A stretch of DNA of 32,201 nt from an uncultured Clostridia bacterium (GTDB taxonomy: Bacteria; Bacillota; Clostridia; Christensenellales; UBA1242): positions 1 to 32,201 of the forward strand of contig CALVNN010000013.1 of assembly GCA_944349765.1 (NCBI GenBank), in the 5' to 3' direction. The notes under the pieces were generated by a model. The model was given only the letters and a program-made list of their open reading frames with translations. It ran no database searches and had not been told where the DNA came from. Of the stretch, positions 1 through 9,457 are shown piece by piece. Each line of letters begins with the position of its first letter. Position 1 is the first letter of the stretch. The position numbers were made by a program, and so were the translations under genes.

Positions 1-936
1 GACGGACAGAATGCCTATATAGATACAGCTAAGTCCACACCTTATACAGGCACAAATGGTCAGCCTGGACTCTTACTCTTAAGTGAAAAAGTGCTAAACA
101 GTTCGGAATTTAACCCATCCTTCAGTGATGGTAATCAATATAGTAGTAGTACGTTAAAAGCAACTATAGATAGAATGTATGATGAGCTATTTACCGTTTC
201 TCAGCAAAATCTAATAAAATCCACTACGGTGAATTCCACGTACAATGATGGCTCTCCTCACTATGGTGGAGACTCAGTAACTACCAAATTATTTCCATTA
301 GGCTGTCAATATAATGCATCATATACAGATAATTACGATGTAAACGACTATTTACCTACAGATAGTGAGAGAATAGTCTATACTACTGAGTTGGTGTCTT
401 CGTCAGGTTCGACTTATATCTGGTGGCTGCGTTCGGGTGTCTATAATGTCAATAAATATGTGCACTACGTTTACACTAGTGGCTCCTTGAATCACGGCAA
501 TGTGTTTGGTACGCTCGGCGTGCGTGTTGCTTTCGTATTTACGCCTACACCACCATACACCTTTGGTGAATTAGAGGTTGATCATGCAAGTGGTAAGAAG
601 TACTATGTAGAAATGGGTGAGTATCCACAAAGTCTAGCTAGTGTGTCATCCAGTGACGTGACTGCTACTAGTGAACAAATTACGATAGATGATACCGCTT
701 GTATCGTATACCAAAACAATACCACCGACGATAGATATGTGCTTTATAATAGTAATTACTACCTAATAGAGCCAGTAAGATGGATAATTCTAGGCTATGA
801 AGAGGGGTATGATACGTCTACTTATAAATTTGCTAACTTTACCATAGACGGACAGAATGCCTATATAGATACAGCTAAGTCCACACCTTATACAGGTACA
901 AATGGTCAACCTGGACTCTTACTATTAAGTGAGAAG
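1..936 (+). repeat. Near-identical segments of a tandem coding repeat (1-90 and 847-936)
   Basis: Bases 1-90 match 847-936 with 5 substitutions, and the first 50 bases are identical. The period is 846 bp (282 codons), so the two segments are the same part of successive DUF6273 units. The contig starts exactly inside this repeat, which suggests more units upstream and an assembly break caused by them. Confidence 0.85.
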
Positions 937-1413
937 TTACTAATTTCATCTCAATTCGATACTACCAATAATAATTATAGTGACAGTGTATTAAAGACGA
1001 ACAATGAATTGTTGTATGAGCAAATATTTTCAATAGAACAAAAAGAGTTAATTAAAACTATTAGTATAAATTCCACTTATTATGATAATGGTGCACATTA
1101 TGGCACTGATATGTTTGATGCTAAATTGTTTCCATTAAGCCGAAAATATAACTCAAGTTATACAGACAATTACGATTTATCAAATTATTTATCAAGTACT
1201 ACATCTAGACAAGCAACTCCTACAGACTTGGGTAAGGCGTCAGGTATTTACACTAACTCCAGCACAGGAATGGGGTATTGGTGGTTGCGATCTGGCAACT
1301 ATAACACCGCGAGTAACGCTTATTACGTTTATACCAGTGGTACAATTGCGAATGGTGCTGTTACCTATGCAAATCGTGGCATGCGTGTTGCTTTCGTCAT
1401 GACTTTTGCATAA
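1..1413 (+). CDS. Tandem DUF6273-type repeat protein, 5' truncated
   Basis: The frame is open from base 1 with no start in a sensible place, so the N-terminus lies outside the window. A GTG at 91 is in frame but has no ribosome binding site and falls inside a conserved repeat. Two repeat units are visible. Unit 1 ends around base 540 and unit 2 ends at the stop; each carries the signature WWLRSG, then a divergent stretch, then an (V/M)RVAFV ending. Unit 2 also shows the family start (GEYPQS, then a PVRWIILG-like strand). From family knowledge, DUF6273 domains occur in large surface or secreted Firmicutes proteins of unknown function. Bases 1-90 and 847-936 differ at only 5 positions, whereas the C-terminal thirds of the units differ widely. 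No anchor or sorting motif follows the last repeat. The specific function is unknown. Confidence 0.75.
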   Translation, partial: DGQNAYIDTAKSTPYTGTNGQPGLLLLSEKVLNSSEFNPSFSDGNQYSSSTLKATIDRMYDELFTVSQQNLIKSTTVNSTYNDGSPHYGGDSVTTKLFPLGCQYNASYTDNYDVNDYLPTDSERIVYTTELVSSSGSTYIWWLRSGVYNVNKYVHYVYTSGSLNHGNVFGTLGVRVAFVFTPTPPYTFGELEVDHASGKKYYVEMGEYPQSLASVSSSDVTATSEQITIDDTACIVYQNNTTDDRYVLYNSNYYLIEPVRWIILGYEEGYDTSTYKFANFTIDGQNAYIDTAKSTPYTGTNGQPGLLLLSEKLLISSQFDTTNNNYSDSVLKTNNELLYEQIFSIEQKELIKTISINSTYYDNGAHYGTDMFDAKLFPLSRKYNSSYTDNYDLSNYLSSTTSRQATPTDLGKASGIYTNSSTGMGYWWLRSGNYNTASNAYYVYTSGTIANGAVTYANRGMRVAFVMTFA

Positions 1414-1426
1414 CGGATGATTATGT

Positions 1427-1479
1427 TGTCATCCTGAGCCAGCACTGAAAGTGCTGTGTCGAAGGATCTCCCGGAAGGG
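1427..1479 (+). repeat. Intergenic repeat, copy 1
   Basis: It begins TGTCATCCTGAG and ends with the 13-mer TCTCCCGGAAGGG (1467-1479). A small perfect hairpin lies inside it, AGCACT/AGTGCT at 1441-1455. The end 13-mer is shared exactly with copies 2 and 3. Confidence 0.75.
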
Positions 1480-1532
1480 AAACGGGTGCTAGGAGTGATG
1501 GTATAGTAAATATAGAACGACCGACCCCATTA

Positions 1533-1571
1533 TGTCACCCTAAAGCCCTGTCGAAGGGTCTCCCGGAAGGG
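1533..1571 (+). repeat. Intergenic repeat, copy 2
   Basis: Same start (TGTCACCCT) and same end 13-mer (1559-1571) as copy 1, in the same orientation, but without the internal hairpin, so it is shorter. Confidence 0.75.
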
Positions 1572-1599
1572 TAAAAGGAAGTTAGGGGACAAAGTATAT

Positions 1600-1641
1600 T
1601 AAAAATAGAACGTATAATTTTATATATACGTTCTATTTTTA
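1600..1641. terminator. Perfect 17-bp hairpin with A-tract and T-tract, probable bidirectional terminator
   Basis: Bases 1600-1616 pair without mismatch to 1625-1641 across an 8-base loop. The arms begin with A5 and end with T5, so the stem could terminate transcription in either direction. It may end the transcript of the DUF6273 gene, whose stop is about 190 bases upstream. It could equally be the core of the mobile repeat whose inverted copies flank it. Confidence 0.55.
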
Positions 1642-1675
1642 TTTTAATAGTATCCATAATAAGTATTAAGAAGAA

Positions 1676-1712
1676 CCCTTCCGGGAGATGTCTCACTATG
1701 TTCGACATGACA
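1676..1712 (-). repeat. Intergenic repeat, copy 3, inverted
   Basis: Read on the minus strand it begins TGTCATGTCGAAC and ends with the same 13-mer (1676-1688 on the plus strand is CCCTTCCGGGAGA). With copy 2 it forms an inverted pair around the hairpin at 1600-1641. Confidence 0.7.
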
Positions 1713-1906
1713 TTTATTGTAAGGACTAAATGCCAGGGGTGTTGATAAACTTGACATGATATTACAATAGACCGTTACAATTTGTCACGAACTCAATATT
1801 ACATTTTATGATAGAATGGTATGACTTGTTGTATTTTTACACAAGGTCAACAAGACTTTGTATAGACGCCTTTATAAACTTAACATAATAAGGAGTATGC
1901 TACGAC

Positions 1907-1945
1907 AAAAAACACCTTTGAATAGTACAATCAAAGGTGTTTTTT
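1907..1945. terminator. Bidirectional rho-independent terminator after the ABC-F gene
   Basis: AAAAAACACCTTTGA (1907-1921) pairs perfectly with 1931-1945 over a 9-base loop. On the minus strand it lies 32 bases past the ABC-F stop and gives a GC-containing stem followed by T6. Confidence 0.85.
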
Positions 1946-1976
1946 ATATTGAGTTTTAAAGTGCGAACTTACTATG

Positions 1977-3569
<1,593 letters not shown>

Positions 3570-3590
3570 TTAATTTAATAATCTTTCTTT

Positions 3591-3619
3591 AGTGTAACAA
3601 AATCTTATACATTTGTCTA
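3591..3619 (-). promoter_or_regulatory. Sigma-A-type promoter for the ABC-F gene
   Basis: On the minus strand, TAGACA (3614-3619), a 17-base spacer, then TACACT (3591-3596), 34 bases before the start codon. The -35 box overlaps the stop codon of the upstream signal peptidase gene. Confidence 0.55.
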
Positions 3620-4174
3620 GTCCTCATACACATTATATCTCATATAATCTTCCTTGCGTGGCGTCAAATTGAAGTATATATACCCAGCTATAATAATAAG
3701 GATAAGGTCAACTATATTTTCCTGTAAAAATAATATTACGTTACCTATGTATGGTATAGTAAATACAAAGTCACCTATAGTAATGACACGACCAAGAACT
3801 CTTGATGGTACTATGTACTCTTGACTCTCTAAGTATGGGTTGTCACCTTTTGTGATGTAATGCTTTATACTACCATCCTCATTATACTCAATATCTATTA
3901 TTCTGTGTGTATTCACAGCGCCAGCAAATTGAAAGGATATTATATCATCTATTTCGTATACGTCTTTATCGTCCACTACAAAAACTATGCTCTTATAATC
4001 AATAGTTGGTTGCATACTCCATCCGACAACAGTGTATATTTGCACCCCAAGAACCATAGCTAAAAGTAGCGCACCAAGAAGAATGTATACTACCCACGTA
4101 AGGACTATCTTAAAAGCCTGTCCTATTGAGATTTCATCCTCATTAAAATATTTTTGATATTGTATTTTTTCCAT
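3617..4174 (-). CDS. sipW: Signal peptidase I, SipW/ER type (Ser-His)
   Basis: This 185-residue membrane protease removes signal peptides from exported proteins at the outer face of the membrane. It has a long hydrophobic segment at about 21-46, then the catalytic serine in GWSMQPT (Ser53). NTHRI carries His90, where typical bacterial enzymes have a lysine, so this is the SipW/archaeal/ER-type Ser-His class. A KGDNPY box (109-114) holds the conserved Asp111, and a second membrane helix lies near 145-168. The ATG at 4174 is chosen because it follows AAAGGG, whereas an in-frame TTG at 4231 lies inside the probable -35 box. No TasA- or camelysin-like partner is in the window. The divergent neighbour encodes a surface protein. 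Confidence 0.88.
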   Translation of the reverse strand: MEKIQYQKYFNEDEISIGQAFKIVLTWVVYILLGALLLAMVLGVQIYTVVGWSMQPTIDYKSIVFVVDDKDVYEIDDIISFQFAGAVNTHRIIDIEYNEDGSIKHYITKGDNPYLESQEYIVPSRVLGRVITIGDFVFTIPYIGNVILFLQENIVDLILIIIAGYIYFNLTPRKEDYMRYNVYED

Positions 4175-4202
4175 AATAATTACCCTTTTGTTTGTATTTT
4201 TA

Positions 4203-4231
4203 ATCTTATCAAATAATAAAAAATTTTGCAA
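4203..4231 (-). promoter_or_regulatory. Probable promoter for the signal peptidase gene
   Basis: On the minus strand, TTGCAA (4226-4231), a 17-base spacer and TAAGAT (4203-4208). Both boxes match the sigma-A consensus at 4 of 6. It would start transcription about 20 bases before the ribosome binding site, supporting the ATG at 4174. Confidence 0.4.
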
Positions 4232-4278
4232 TTGTTTTTACTACATTATTAGTATTCTCATTTTTTGATTTAAAAGTA

Positions 4279-4307
4279 TTGTTTTTTTTTATTTTTTATA
4301 CTATAAT
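4279..4307 (+). promoter_or_regulatory. Sigma-A-type promoter for the DUF4097-like surface protein
   Basis: TTGTTT (4279-4284), a 17-base spacer, then a perfect TATAAT (4302-4307). Transcription would begin near 4314, giving a leader of about 70 bases before the ATG at 4387. Confidence 0.65.
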
Positions 4308-4386
4308 CAATATATTATAGAACAAAGTGTTCTTAATTGAAGTTGTGAGCAATAGCGATTTATCAAATTATTATAAAGAGGGTAGT

Positions 4387-6072
4387 ATGAGTATTATAAA
4401 AGGGATATTTAAATATGCACTTATTCTAGTATTGATAGCACTTGGTATATGTGTGATTGGACTTGCTGTAATGATATTTACTGGTGCAACCTTATTTGGC
4501 TATAAATATATCAGTTATTCTACCACTAACATTGTTGTGGAAAATGGTGTCAGCCAAGATTATGTTAGTCTAAATCCTGGTGCAAATAATTATTATGGAG
4601 AGTTTGATTCGATTGTTGTTGATGCACCTGATATGAATGTATCAATTTCTAATAATCAATATGATTTTGTGGGCATATCTGCAAGTATTGATGTTAAAGG
4701 CTTTGTTAATGTAGATGATGTTAATGGATTAGTTCTAGAAGAAGAGATTGCACCTCAAATATTTAAAATTTATCAACCTATAGTAAGTGATAATGCTTTA
4801 TACCTTACTATTAGGACCGTAGATGGGTTGTTAAGTTATAATAAGCATAATTTAGATATAACTATCCCAGTACATTTAAAAACTATCAAAGATATTACAG
4901 TAAGCTGTGAAGATGGCGAATTTCATATGTATACAGATGGTAATAGAGTCGTCGAAAACACTGATACGGCGTACGCTTCTGAGTGTACAGGCACTTTGTC
5001 AGTGACTACTACAACAGGTCGACAAATCATTGAAGAGGCTAGTATAAATAATGTTGTTAGTATTTCTGAAAGAGGTGATTTATCTATTGCAAACCTAGTT
5101 AGCACATTTGATTATAATGAAAATGCACTTAATGGAATTACTGGTACATTGACAGTTGAGAATGAATACGGCGATGTTACCCTAGGTGAGAACACTCAAA
5201 TTGGTGGCGGTTGTGTAATAACTAGTGACCATTCTAGAATCAAGCTTAACGATGTGTACAATAGTGGTACTGGTGACAGCTTTATTTATAATGGTTCAGC
5301 TGCGTTTATTGAACTTAATGACATTTATGGTGTTGCTACTATCAACTCAGCTGATGCACAACTTAACTTAAATAGCGTTAAAAAATCCACCACAGATTTT
5401 GCTGAGTTAAGCATAAATCAAGGTAAAAGATTTTCACTAAATATTGAAGAGATAGATGGTACTACAGTCAATGTGGTAACAGAAAGCGGTTCAGTAAATA
5501 TTGGTAAATTAAAAAGTGATATGACAGATATTACTACTAAGAGCGGTAACGTCAATATTGAAGAGCTTTATAGCAGTGTAAAAGTTATCACCGAAAATGG
5601 TAATATAAATATCAATCAAGAAGAGTTATCTAAAGAGATGGCTCCAAGTGTGGTTATTGACATTCAGACAGATAGAGGAAATGTTGTTGTAAATGACATT
5701 CAATCCGCTTTAAATCTAAGAACTACTGGCAATGCTGCTGTCAAATTAAGATATGCACATGTTTATGCTAATAGTAATATCCAAAATGGAGACGGTAACC
5801 TAGAGATTGAGGCTACTTACGAGAAATATGTGTTAGTTACTTCTGGTGCTGGTAGTTTTGATGTTAAGATAGCACAAGTGGAGTATAGTAATCAAAATAC
5901 TGAGACAATTAGCTATGTGTCATTGACAGAAGCTGATGTAGAAGTTATTACCTCAGGCGAGGGAGATAACGTTACAAATACCTATAAAGAGATTGCAACA
6001 GGTGATATACTTAATGTCATCAACGTTACTAGCTTAAGCGGAGCGGTAGATATTTCAAATAGTGTCGCTTAA
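4387..6072 (+). CDS. Membrane-anchored DUF4097-like beta-helix surface protein
   Basis: A 561-residue protein with one N-terminal hydrophobic helix (about residues 8-38) and a long extracellular part. The body is made of short repeated strands such as VTESGSVNIG, TKSGNVNIEE and ITENGNINI, the pattern of the DUF4097/DUF4098 right-handed beta-helix (putative adhesin) family. It has no cysteine-rich, sorting or enzymatic motif. ATG 4387 is preferred because GAGG lies 5 bases before it. An in-frame GTG at 4327 would sit almost at the predicted transcript start and lacks a binding site. It is transcribed divergently from the SipW-type peptidase, alone, between its own promoter and terminator. The exact role (adhesion, envelope stress) cannot be told from sequence. 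Confidence 0.75.
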   Translation: MSIIKGIFKYALILVLIALGICVIGLAVMIFTGATLFGYKYISYSTTNIVVENGVSQDYVSLNPGANNYYGEFDSIVVDAPDMNVSISNNQYDFVGISASIDVKGFVNVDDVNGLVLEEEIAPQIFKIYQPIVSDNALYLTIRTVDGLLSYNKHNLDITIPVHLKTIKDITVSCEDGEFHMYTDGNRVVENTDTAYASECTGTLSVTTTTGRQIIEEASINNVVSISERGDLSIANLVSTFDYNENALNGITGTLTVENEYGDVTLGENTQIGGGCVITSDHSRIKLNDVYNSGTGDSFIYNGSAAFIELNDIYGVATINSADAQLNLNSVKKSTTDFAELSINQGKRFSLNIEEIDGTTVNVVTESGSVNIGKLKSDMTDITTKSGNVNIEELYSSVKVITENGNININQEELSKEMAPSVVIDIQTDRGNVVVNDIQSALNLRTTGNAAVKLRYAHVYANSNIQNGDGNLEIEATYEKYVLVTSGAGSFDVKIAQVEYSNQNTETISYVSLTEADVEVITSGEGDNVTNTYKEIATGDILNVINVTSLSGAVDISNSVA

Positions 6073-6090
6073 AGCTTATAATTATATAAA

Positions 6091-6133
6091 TAAAAATCCA
6101 CGATAGTTGATTACGACTATTTCGTGGTTTTTT
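6091..6133 (+). terminator. Rho-independent terminator
   Basis: CCACGATAGT (6098-6107) pairs with ACTAT (6116-6120) and CGTGG (6123-6127), leaving a two-base bulge, and is followed by T6. It lies 25 bases after the stop of the surface protein gene. Confidence 0.75.
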
Positions 6134-6151
6134 GTTTTTTGAGTAGTGTGT

Positions 6152-6180
6152 TTGACTTTTTTTGCGTTTTAGTGTATATT
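6152..6180 (+). promoter_or_regulatory. Strong sigma-A-type promoter
   Basis: TTGACT (6152-6157), 17 bases, TATATT (6175-6180). The same two hexamers and spacing recur in front of the tRNA operon. It drives the C-type-lectin-like protein gene. Confidence 0.7.
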
Positions 6181-6213
6181 ATTTTTTGAAGAAAATGTAG
6201 GAGTTTTTTGTAT

Positions 6214-7383
6214 ATGAGTGACAACAAGGTGTATGGTGTGATTACTGAGGAAAATCTTAATGGCAAACTACAAAGGATAGGTGATAATACAGTTAGTTTA
6301 GAGCCGACTATAAATGAAGACGGTACTATAGATAGTCCTTTTGATAAGATATATCCGTGGAGCGAGATGATAGAAGTAGATGACGAGGGTAATCCCATTG
6401 ATATGAGCGGGGCTAGTGAATATAAGGGGAATTTTTTTATAAAAGTACCTAAATTTTATACCTCTTATACTTATTCAAAAAGGGACGACCAAACATATGT
6501 GACGGGCGTGAAGATTTGTGCAAATAAGTTGGATAATAGCTATATACTAAATCCCGCTTTTATAGACGAAGATGGTAATGAATTGGATTATTTTTTGGTA
6601 GGTAAGTACAAAGCTGGTGACAGTGGATCTTTGCGTTCTATTTTAAAAGAGAGTATAAAAAAAGATGGTGAAGAACAAGTCGTAGAGGTAAAGCCCGTTG
6701 TTAATATTACTCTAGAGAATAGTCGAAAGCGTGCTATTAAGAATAATACAGATGAGTTGAAAGGTTATCAACTTATGGATATTTGGATGTGGAAGGCTTT
6801 GCAAGATTTATTTATTGTGGAATTTGCCACTTTAGATACTCAAAGTGTAATGAAAGGCAATTGCTATAGTATGAGTATCACAAAATGCGGTGTTACTAAT
6901 CAAATAAGTTCAAAAAGTGGATTTTTAGTAGAAAGTCCTTATTCTATGAAGTATAGGGGTATTGAGGATTTGTATGGCAATGTTTTTGAATGGTTAGACG
7001 GAGTAGTATTAAGCGAGTACAATATTTATGTTTGTGACAAACCAAGTCTATATTCAAATAAATTAAATGACTCTGGAGTAATAGAAAACTACACTAAAAT
7101 AAATTATTTAGCGTGTCAAGGTGAAAACAATATTTTAAAACTCGGTTACGATGCAAATAATCCTTTCGTTCAATTTCCTATTGAATGTAGCGATGAATTT
7201 TCTTTTGATAAAGGCTACTATGATGCTTACACAGTGAATAGGTCTGCCGGTCGCTCAGTGGCTGTAGGCGGGCATAATTGGAGCGAAGCTTTGGCTGGCT
7301 TATTTGGTATGAATTGTAATTTTGGAAGTCTAGCAGGTGTTACATACATAGGATGTCGACTGGCTAAACGTCCAATAAAATAA
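6214..7383 (+). CDS. C-type-lectin/FGE-fold protein resembling DGR variable proteins
   Basis: A 389-residue protein without a signal peptide. The C-terminal half (about 186-389) has the landmarks of diversity-generating retroelement targets with a C-type-lectin/formylglycine-enzyme fold. These are MWKALQDLFIVEFATLDTQ (193-211), YRGIEDLYGNVFEWLDG (247-263), and a C-terminal VGGHNWSEALAGLFG stretch ending IGCRLAKRP (351-387). In this family the last 40 or so residues are the variable ligand-binding surface, here encoded at about 7252-7380. The N-terminal half is acidic and has no family I recognise. ATG 6214 is favoured over an in-frame TTG at 6208, which leaves too short a gap to TAGGAG. No reverse transcriptase, accessory gene or template repeat is in the window. 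A cellular binding protein or prophage remnant fits equally; the natural ligand is unknown. Confidence 0.7.
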   Translation: MSDNKVYGVITEENLNGKLQRIGDNTVSLEPTINEDGTIDSPFDKIYPWSEMIEVDDEGNPIDMSGASEYKGNFFIKVPKFYTSYTYSKRDDQTYVTGVKICANKLDNSYILNPAFIDEDGNELDYFLVGKYKAGDSGSLRSILKESIKKDGEEQVVEVKPVVNITLENSRKRAIKNNTDELKGYQLMDIWMWKALQDLFIVEFATLDTQSVMKGNCYSMSITKCGVTNQISSKSGFLVESPYSMKYRGIEDLYGNVFEWLDGVVLSEYNIYVCDKPSLYSNKLNDSGVIENYTKINYLACQGENNILKLGYDANNPFVQFPIECSDEFSFDKGYYDAYTVNRSAGRSVAVGGHNWSEALAGLFGMNCNFGSLAGVTYIGCRLAKRPIK

Positions 7384-7397
7384 AGGTATGAAATATG

Positions 7398-7430
7398 ATA
7401 AAATAGTTTTTTTTAAAAAGTATTTTATTT
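7398..7430 (+). terminator. AT-only hairpin, possible terminator
   Basis: ATAAAATA (7398-7405) and T5 pair with A5 and TATTTTAT (7421-7428) with one internal mismatch and a 3-base loop. It lies 14 bases past the stop. The stem has no G-C pairs, so its strength is doubtful. Confidence 0.4.
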
Positions 7431-7494
7431 TGATAGAATTTGTGATATTCTAAAGATATAAAAACCTTAAATTTAGGGTTAATAAAGGAGTATT

Positions 7495-9444
7495 ATGGCT
7501 AAGACAAATTATGATGCAAAAGATATAGTTGTGCTTGAGGGACTAGATGCTGTTAGACTGCGTCCAGGTATGTATATTGGAACTACTGGAATCAAGGGAT
7601 TGCATCACTTACTGTGGGAAATAGTAGACAATGCAATGGACGAGGTAAGTAATGGATATGGAGACAATATCATAGTTACTTTGCACACAGATGGAAGTGC
7701 CTCTGTCAAGGATAACGGAAGAGGTATACCTGTTGATCCACATCCAACACTTAAAATATCCGGTGTTGAAGTGGTATTCACACAACTACATGCAGGCGGT
7801 AAATTTAATAATGATAATTACAATTTCTCAGGTGGTTTGCACGGTGTAGGTGCGTCCGTAACTAACGCTCTAAGTAAATGGACAAAGGTCTGGGTAGAGC
7901 GTGACGGCCAGACCTATTTTATGGAGTTTGAGAGCATAAAAGGTGAAGATGGCAAGGTAAAAAGTGGCGTGGTGAAAGAACATCTAAAGCCTATAGGTAA
8001 GACTGAGGGTAGTGGCACTTTGGTTAGATTTTTGCCAGATGCGGATGTATTTAAAGACGCTACATTTAGTAAAGAAATTGTTTCAAAACGACTTAAAGAA
8101 TTAGCTTTTTTAAATAAAGGCGTCAAAATAGAGCTGATTGACGAGCGAGACAATGATAGAGCAGTTTATCATTATGAGGGCGGTTTAGTCGATTTTGTTA
8201 AATACATCAACGAAGACAAGACGACTATAATATCTCCGTGTATTTATATAGAGGGTTCTTCAAAAATAGTGAAATTAGAGTTAGCCATAAGCTATACTGA
8301 CGGATATAATGAGAACGTATTCTCATATGTGAATAATATCCCTACAACCGAGGGCGGTACACACGAGACTGGACTTAAGAGTGCAATAACAAAAGTCTTT
8401 AATGATTATGCAAGAAAAAACAACCTACTCAAAGAAAAAGAAGTAAATCTTATGGGTGAAGATTTTAGAGAGGGTATAACGCTTGCACTTAGCATAAAGA
8501 TGCAAAATGTCCAATTTGAAGGACAGACCAAGACAAAACTTGGCAACCCTGAGGCTAAGCAAGAAGTAGAAAATATAGTAACGGCAGAGCTTAGCAAGCT
8601 GATAGAACGTAAAGAATATGCTTCAAGTATGGAAACTATTATAAATAAAGCCAAGTCAGCAGCAAAAGCTAGAGAGGCAGCACGTAAAGCTAAGGAGCTA
8701 ACCAGAGCAAAAAATAGCATAGATAGTACAAATCTTGTAGGTAAATTGAGTGCTTGCACAGGGCGTAAAGCCGAACTAAATGAGCTATTTATTGTTGAGG
8801 GCGATAGTGCGGGTGGAAGTGCTAAGCAAGGTCGAGATAGACAATTTCAGGCTATATTACCACTTAAGGGTAAGCCATTAAATGCCGAAAAGAAAAGATT
8901 AGAACAAGTACTTCAAAATGACGAAATTCGCAGTCTAATAAGTGCTTTAGGTGCTGGGATAGGAGATGACTTTGATACAAAAAATTTAAAGTATCATAAG
9001 GTAATTATCTTGTCCGATGCTGACCAAGACGGTGCACATATTAGGGCGATACTACTGACATTTTTCTTTAGGTATATGAGGGATTTGATAACTGGCGGGT
9101 ATGTGTATATGGGAATGCCACCTTTATACAAGGTATACCGTGGGAATAACTTTGAGTATGTGTATTCGGATAAAGAATTGCCAGAAGCTATAGAGCGAAT
9201 TGGCAAAGGGTATAGCATCCAAAGATACAAAGGTCTAGGCGAGATGAATCCAGAACAGCTTTGGGACACTACGCTAAATCCTGCGACAAGGAGTTTGGTG
9301 CGAGTAGAGCTTTCAGATGCAGCAGAGGCTGAGAGGCTTATAAGCATACTTATGGGTGATAATATTGATGCCAGAAAGGAATATATAGCAAACAACGCAA
9401 ATTTCAATAAGAAAACTATATATGATACATATAATTCGAAATAA
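7495..9444 (+). CDS. parE: Type II DNA topoisomerase subunit B (ParE-like)
   Basis: This is the 649-residue ATPase subunit that powers strand passage by the A2B2 enzyme. The GHKL ATPase motifs are VDNAMDE (44-50), DNGRGIP (73-79) and GGLHGVGASV (113-122). The TOPRIM metal site follows as EGDSAGGSA (435-443) and DADQDGAH (508-515). The length suits a Gram-positive GyrB or ParE without the proteobacterial insert. ParE is preferred over GyrB because the partner lacks a GyrA box. The family resemblance (GRDRQFQAILPLKGK, RYKGLGEMN) does not by itself decide. ATG 7495 follows AAAGGAG. The subunit A gene starts 13 bases after the stop, so the two are co-transcribed. Confidence 0.85.
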   Translation: MAKTNYDAKDIVVLEGLDAVRLRPGMYIGTTGIKGLHHLLWEIVDNAMDEVSNGYGDNIIVTLHTDGSASVKDNGRGIPVDPHPTLKISGVEVVFTQLHAGGKFNNDNYNFSGGLHGVGASVTNALSKWTKVWVERDGQTYFMEFESIKGEDGKVKSGVVKEHLKPIGKTEGSGTLVRFLPDADVFKDATFSKEIVSKRLKELAFLNKGVKIELIDERDNDRAVYHYEGGLVDFVKYINEDKTTIISPCIYIEGSSKIVKLELAISYTDGYNENVFSYVNNIPTTEGGTHETGLKSAITKVFNDYARKNNLLKEKEVNLMGEDFREGITLALSIKMQNVQFEGQTKTKLGNPEAKQEVENIVTAELSKLIERKEYASSMETIINKAKSAAKAREAARKAKELTRAKNSIDSTNLVGKLSACTGRKAELNELFIVEGDSAGGSAKQGRDRQFQAILPLKGKPLNAEKKRLEQVLQNDEIRSLISALGAGIGDDFDTKNLKYHKVIILSDADQDGAHIRAILLTFFFRYMRDLITGGYVYMGMPPLYKVYRGNNFEYVYSDKELPEAIERIGKGYSIQRYKGLGEMNPEQLWDTTLNPATRSLVRVELSDAAEAERLISILMGDNIDARKEYIANNANFNKKTIYDTYNSK

Positions 9445-9457
9445 AAAGGATTAAAAG

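Larger units (their letters stand above)
1414..1976. other. Gene-free 563-base region with repeats and hairpins
   Basis: No convincing gene lies here. It holds three copies of a short repeat (1427-1479, 1533-1571, and 1676-1712 inverted), a perfect 17-bp hairpin (1600-1641), a weaker stem (1825-1831 with 1848-1854) and a bidirectional terminator (1907-1945). A 20-codon ORF at 1897-1959 with an AAGGAG upstream overlaps the terminator and is probably chance. Confidence 0.8.

Noticed and set aside
1897-1959. A 20-codon ORF with AAGGAG upstream
   Set aside because: It runs through both arms of the bidirectional terminator and has no downstream plus-strand gene; the binding site is probably chance.
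7430-7462. Promoter directly upstream of the topoisomerase subunit B gene
   Set aside because: TTGATA is present but the nearest -10-like boxes are 19 to 21 bases away with poor matches, so no site could be fixed.
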